The notes under the pieces are model-generated. The model saw only the letters and a list, made by a program, of their open reading frames with translations. It made no database searches and was not told the DNA's origin. From positions 3,782,001-3,846,000 of the forward strand of contig NZ_AP019632.1 of NCBI RefSeq assembly GCF_007035645.1: a DNA stretch of 64,000 nucleotides, read 5' to 3'. Source of the stretch: Enterobacter asburiae (GTDB lineage Bacteria > Pseudomonadota > Gammaproteobacteria > Enterobacterales > Enterobacteriaceae). Shown in pieces: positions 60,360-64,000 of the stretch (positions are counted from its first letter, which is position 1; every line of letters starts with the position of its first letter). The translations under genes and the position numbers were made by a program.

Positions 60360-61658
60360 TCCCTCTGTCGTGTCCGCTTCGCGGGCACGACATCCCTTCA
60401 TCTGCCCCAGCCAAATCCCTAATCCCAGCCCCATCAGCGAGAGCGCGAGTACATACCAGGCTGGTGCCATCGGCGAAACGCCCATCAGCACCGTCACCGC
60501 AATCGGCGTCAGCCCGCCGAAAATGGCATACGACACGTTGTAGGAAAATGAGATCCCGGTGAAGCGTACCTCCGGCGGGAAAGCTCGCACCATGACGTAA
60601 GGCACAGCACCCACTACGCCCACGCACAGCCCCACCACGCCATACAGTAGGAACAGCTGTTCAGGATGGCTGCCTGCCAGATGGTAAAACGCCCAGCTTG
60701 ATGCGGCCAGTAACAGGCTGCCGACGATAAAGGTAACGCTGGCGCCGAAACGATCTGCCGCCAGCCCGGCGGCCAGACAGCCAAAGCAGAGCATGATTGT
60801 CGCGATACTGTTCGCCTGTAACGTCACGGCAGGGGCGAAACCGTACTGCTTTTGCAGCCACACCGGGGACATCAATATCACCACCACAATGCCCGCAGAA
60901 AGCAGCCAGGTGAGCAACATCGACACCATCACCGCTTTTTTATGACGTACCACGACCGCCTTCACCGGCAGCTCTTGCGCCAGCGCTTTGCGCTGCTGCA
61001 TCTCGAGGAAAATCGGCGTCTCCTGCAGCCAGCGGCGCAGGTACATCGCGACCAGACCAAACGCCCCGCCCAGCAGGAACGGAATACGCCAGCCCCAGTC
61101 GTGCACGGCCTGCTGCGTCATGCTGGTGTTTACAATTGTCGCGACGACGGAACCGAGCAAAATCCCTACCGTTAACCCCGCGGTTAAGGTTCCACAGGCG
61201 ATTCCAATGCGGCGCGCCGGAACATGCTCCGCGACAAACACCCACGCGCCCGGCACTTCACCGCCAATCGCCGCGCCCTGAAGAACGCGCATCAGCAACA
61301 GCAGCAACGGAGCGAGAATGCCCATCGAGGCATAGGTGGGCAGCAGACCAATAGCCAGCGTCGGCACGGCCATCAGCAGGATGCTAAGGGTAAACATCTT
61401 CTTACGCCCGACCAGATCGCCAAAGTGGGCCATGATAATGCCGCCCAGCGGACGCGCCAGATATCCGGCGGCAAAAATGCCGAAGGTTTGCACCTGACGC
61501 AGCCAATCCGGGATATCCGCCGGGAAGAAGAGCTCTCCCACCACGGCGGCGAAGAAGACGAAGATGATAAAGTCGTAAAACTCCAGCGCGCCGCCTAAGG
61601 CCGCGAGCGTGAGGGTTTTGTAGTCCTGTCGATTCAGAGGTCGGGTGTTATGTGACAT
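60336..61658 (-). CDS. MHS-family (metabolite:H+ symporter) MFS transporter
   Basis: A 440-residue inner-membrane MFS protein with MHS/ShiA/ProP-like signatures: ALGGALEFYDF at the N-terminus, the loop 2-3 motif GDLVGRK (80-86) and RVLQGAAIGGE (124-134). Twelve hydrophobic segments. The substrate cannot be told from sequence; organic acids are typical of the family, and the position next to the acetate transporter satP is only suggestive. K-12 has no gene between satP and mog. Overlaps satP by 24 bases tail to tail. Confidence 0.88.
   Translation of the reverse strand: MSHNTRPLNRQDYKTLTLAALGGALEFYDFIIFVFFAAVVGELFFPADIPDWLRQVQTFGIFAAGYLARPLGGIIMAHFGDLVGRKKMFTLSILLMAVPTLAIGLLPTYASMGILAPLLLLLMRVLQGAAIGGEVPGAWVFVAEHVPARRIGIACGTLTAGLTVGILLGSVVATIVNTSMTQQAVHDWGWRIPFLLGGAFGLVAMYLRRWLQETPIFLEMQQRKALAQELPVKAVVVRHKKAVMVSMLLTWLLSAGIVVVILMSPVWLQKQYGFAPAVTLQANSIATIMLCFGCLAAGLAADRFGASVTFIVGSLLLAASSWAFYHLAGSHPEQLFLLYGVVGLCVGVVGAVPYVMVRAFPPEVRFTGISFSYNVSYAIFGGLTPIAVTVLMGVSPMAPAWYVLALSLMGLGLGIWLGQMKGCRAREADTTEGSVFFTNR
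60367..60391 (+). terminator. Probable satP terminator hairpin inside the MHS gene
   Basis: GTCGTGTCCGC-ttc-GCGGGCACGAC (one G-T wobble), eight bases after the satP stop, within the 3' coding part of the opposing transporter gene. The following ATCCCTTC is a weak U-tract, so termination may be partial. Confidence 0.5.
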
Positions 61659-61780
61659 AGCGAACCATTATGCGTGTGTTGTGGATTTATTTTTACAGCA
61701 ATCGTAAAGAAAAAATTACTATACCGTAAAAGCTTTACCACGCCATCGCCGCTTCAGCTAATGTCACATATTGGTTAATT

Positions 61781-62368
61781 TCAGGAGATTGTTTCGCGAC
61801 GTGCGTTTTTCGGGCGAAAAGCTGCTACCACTTTCTCATCGGTTTCCACATACGGACCGTCAAGGAGCTGTATACAATACGGTACACTTGCAAAGATGCC
61901 GTGAACGAGGACGCTGCCATCTTCCGCTTTCAGCCCTTCCAGCGTCTCTTTGATCGACTTCGGCTGCCCCGGCAGGTTCAGAATCAATGCCTGTTTGCGG
62001 ATTACGCCCACCTGACGGGAAAGAATGGCCGTCGGGACAAAGTGTAGACTTATCTGGCGCATCTGCTCGCCAAAGCCCGGCATTTCACGATCGGCAATCG
62101 CCAGCGTTGCGTCCGGCGTCACGTCGCGGCGCGCGGGGCCGGTTCCGCCCGTCGTCAGAACAAGGTGGCAGCTCATCTCATCCACCAGCTCGCAGAGCGT
62201 CTGCTCGATGATCGGCTGTTCGTCAGGGATCAGGCGGGTCTGAATGTCAAAGGGGGTGGTCAGCGCGCTGCCAAGCCACTCTTCCAGAGCGGGGATGCCT
62301 TTATCCTGGTAAACGCCGCTGGAGGCGCGGTCAGAAATCGACACTAAGCCGATGCGTAAGGTATTCAT
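61781..62368 (-). CDS. mog: Molybdopterin adenylyltransferase
   Basis: Adenylates molybdopterin before Mo insertion. 195 residues from MNTLRIGLVSISDR, the E. coli length. MoCF fold with TTGGTGPARRDVTPDA and LILNLPGQPKSIKE. Five residues of a longer frame (from 62383) are not supported. No strong Shine-Dalgarno seen. Confidence 0.96.
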   Translation of the reverse strand: MNTLRIGLVSISDRASSGVYQDKGIPALEEWLGSALTTPFDIQTRLIPDEQPIIEQTLCELVDEMSCHLVLTTGGTGPARRDVTPDATLAIADREMPGFGEQMRQISLHFVPTAILSRQVGVIRKQALILNLPGQPKSIKETLEGLKAEDGSVLVHGIFASVPYCIQLLDGPYVETDEKVVAAFRPKNARRETIS

Positions 62369-62447
62369 ATCCATTCCATTCAAAAAGTACTGATTAAAGG
62401 GAATGATACACGCAGAGAGGAGATTCAGACAGGGTACGAAAGAAGTC

Positions 62448-62471
62448 GCGTGACCGGGAGCCCGGTCACGC
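62448..62471. terminator. Palindrome downstream of talB
   Basis: GCGTGACCGGG-ag-CCCGGTCACGC, eight bases past the talB stop. On the minus strand it is followed by GACTTCTTTC, a poor U-tract. Probable talB terminator or 3' stabiliser. Confidence 0.6.
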
Positions 62472-62478
62472 AGAATGA

Positions 62479-63432
62479 TTACAGCAGGTCGCCGATCATT
62501 TTTTCCAGTTTGCCCTGGTCAACAGCAAACTTACGGATACCGTCCGCCAGCTTGTCTACAGCCATTGGATCCTGGTTGTGCTGCCACAGGAACTCGGATT
62601 CAGTGATGCGCTCTGGGCGCGCTTTCACTTCACCGGTGTAAGACAGCTTACGCTCGATGGTACCTTCGCTTTCTGCCAGCTCTTTCAGCAGCGCAGGGGC
62701 GATGGTCAGGCGGTCACAGCCAGCCAGCTCGATGATTTCACCGACGTTACGGAAGCTTGCGCCCATAACCACAGTCTCATAGCCGTGCTGTTTGTAGTAT
62801 TCGTAGATTTCAGTAACAGAAACCACGCCTGGATCTTCAGCCGGCGCGTACTCTTTCTTATCGGTGTTGGCTTTGTACCAGTCCAGAATACGGCCCACGA
62901 ACGGAGAAATCAGGTATACGCCTGCTTCTGCACATGCACGCGCCTGCGCGAAGGAGAACAGCAGGGTCAGGTTACAGTTGATACCGTCTTTTTCCAGCTG
63001 CTCTGCCGCGCGGATACCCTGCCAGGTGGAAGCCAGTTTGATCAGGATACGGTCGTTGCTGATGCCAGCGTCGTTGTACATTTTGATCAGGCGTTTCGCT
63101 TTGGCGATAGACGCTTCGGTGTCGTAGGAGAGACGTGCATCCACTTCGGTAGAGATACGGCCAGGAACCAGCTTCAGGATTTCCAGACCGATGTTCACTG
63201 CCAGTTTGTCGGTGGCATCCACAACCTGCTGCGCGCGGTCGTTGCTCTGTGCTTTCGCCCAGGTCACTGCGTCGTCAATCAGTTTGCGATACTCAGGGAT
63301 CTGTGCGGCGTTAAGGATCAGAGAAGGGTTAGTTGTGGCATCCTGCGGCTGGTACAGCTTCATTGCCGCGATATCTCCGGTGTCAGCTACGACAGTGGTG
63401 AACTGACGAAGGGAGGTCAATTTATCCGTCAT
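62479..63432 (-). CDS. talB: Transaldolase B
   Basis: Pentose phosphate pathway transaldolase. 317 residues, the E. coli length. Schiff-base lysine in [16 protein letters not shown] (K132); [10 protein letters not shown] and [10 protein letters not shown] are conserved. Upstream of mog on the same strand. Confidence 0.98.
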   Translation of the reverse strand: MTDKLTSLRQFTTVVADTGDIAAMKLYQPQDATTNPSLILNAAQIPEYRKLIDDAVTWAKAQSNDRAQQVVDATDKLAVNIGLEILKLVPGRISTEVDARLSYDTEASIAKAKRLIKMYNDAGISNDRILIKLASTWQGIRAAEQLEKDGINCNLTLLFSFAQARACAEAGVYLISPFVGRILDWYKANTDKKEYAPAEDPGVVSVTEIYEYYKQHGYETVVMGASFRNVGEIIELAGCDRLTIAPALLKELAESEGTIERKLSYTGEVKARPERITESEFLWQHNQDPMAVDKLADGIRKFAVDQGKLEKMIGDLL

Positions 63433-63694
63433 GATAGTGTTTCTCTTTTAACGTGCCCTGGATAATTCACGCTACCGACAGCATGTCTGCAGCGGAAAAA
63501 TGACAGGTTTACTTGTTAGGGGGATGTAACCGGTCTGCCCTGATGATAACACGACGGAGGGGTAGCGCAACCGCAGACAGTGCGCTTAGGTAGAGTATGG
63601 TAAACTCGGAAGATTAACAGGCTGCTAAGCAACAGCATGCCCAATCAGTGGTAGCGCTTACATATTCACTTTGGCATCAACAAGAGGGACGTTA
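63433..63694. promoter_or_regulatory. talB/yaaJ-type divergent intergenic region
   Basis: 262 bases with no gene. It must hold both divergent promoters. I see no clean -35/-10 pair, riboswitch or repeat. Confidence 0.35.
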
Positions 63695-64000
63695 ATGCCT
63701 GATTTCTTTTTCTTTATTAACGAAGTCCTGTGGGGTTCGATAATGATTTACCTGCTTCTGGGAGCAGGTATTTGGTTTACGCTACGCAGTGGGTTTATCC
63801 AGTTTCGTTATATTCGCAAGTTTGGCAGAAGTCTGAAAAACAGCGTTACGCCCCAGCCGGGCGGATTAACGTCGTTCCAGGCACTCTGTACCAGCCTGGC
63901 GGCACGCCTCGGCAGCGGGAATCTGGCGGGTGTTGCGCTGGCCATCAGCGCCGGCGGGCCAGGCGCGGTCTTCTGGATGTGGGTGACGGCGCTACTCGGA
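63695..64000 (+). CDS. yaaJ: Sodium:alanine/glycine symporter (AGCS family), 5' end only
   Basis: First 102 codons of an AGCS-family amino acid:Na+ symporter: MPDFFFFINEVLWGSIMIYLLLGAG, then GSGNLAGVALAISAGGPGAVFWMW. High similarity to E. coli YaaJ, which in K-12 is also next to talB. AGAGGGAC Shine-Dalgarno. The gene runs off the window. Confidence 0.93.
   Translation, partial: MPDFFFFINEVLWGSIMIYLLLGAGIWFTLRSGFIQFRYIRKFGRSLKNSVTPQPGGLTSFQALCTSLAARLGSGNLAGVALAISAGGPGAVFWMWVTALLG

Noticed and set aside
61727..61739. GTAAA-agc-TTTAC palindrome upstream of the MHS transporter gene
   Set aside because: A short AT-rich dyad with no recognised regulator; expected by chance in such a spacer.

Overview
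The window is a stretch of enterobacterial core chromosome, about 55% G+C by eye and densely packed. Gene order is collinear with the cra-to-talB segment near the thr end of the Escherichia coli chromosome, read in the opposite orientation. Protein lengths mostly equal the E. coli or Salmonella versions. AraC has the short Salmonella-type C-terminus, the cai/fix block and rihC are absent, and extra genes sit between leuD and setA and between satP and mog. Together these point to Enterobacter or a close relative (Lelliottia, Leclercia, Kosakonia); the genus is an inference. No IS element, prophage, CRISPR array, tRNA or rRNA was seen, and no complete gene is broken. The genes at both ends, cra and the yaaJ-type symporter gene, are cut by the window.

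Layout. 1-9870 holds cra (partial), ilvIH, leuO and the attenuated leuLABCD operon: branched-chain amino acid synthesis and its regulators. 9871-11612 is an accessory pair, a CDF metal exporter and a b561-type cytochrome, each preceded by an 11-bp-spaced direct repeat resembling a PmrA/BasR box. 11613-14820 is the glucose-phosphate stress locus setA / SgrS-sgrT / sgrR. 14857-18240 is the TPP-riboswitch-controlled thiamine importer thiBPQ. 18285-24390 is yabI, araC and araBAD with the looping operators. 24329-31314 carries SOS-controlled polB, rapA, rluA and djlA.

31554-38283 is the envelope and RNA-maintenance operon lptD-surA-pdxA-rsmA-apaG-apaH. 38323-41642 holds folA, kefC, kefF and a small YgdI-like lipoprotein. 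41781-47447 has carAB, with tandem ARG boxes and a PurR-like site, and dapB. 47653-53395 is ispH-fkpB-lspA-ileS-ribF. Then come rpsT, nhaR-nhaA, dnaKJ with its sigma-32 promoter, satP, an extra MHS-type transporter, mog, talB and the start of a yaaJ-type alanine/glycine symporter gene.

Most of the window is conserved biology. The parts worth a second look are regulatory: (1) the leuD-setA cargo pair with PmrA-like boxes, one of them enclosed by a perfect 12-bp inverted repeat; (2) a 63-nt hairpin that buries the kefF ribosome-binding site; (3) a SgrS whose sgrT has a near-consensus Shine-Dalgarno and a seven-residue N-terminal extension; (4) the superposition of the araBAD terminator and the LexA-controlled polB promoter; (5) the convergent overlap of satP with the transporter gene, with satP's likely terminator inside that gene.
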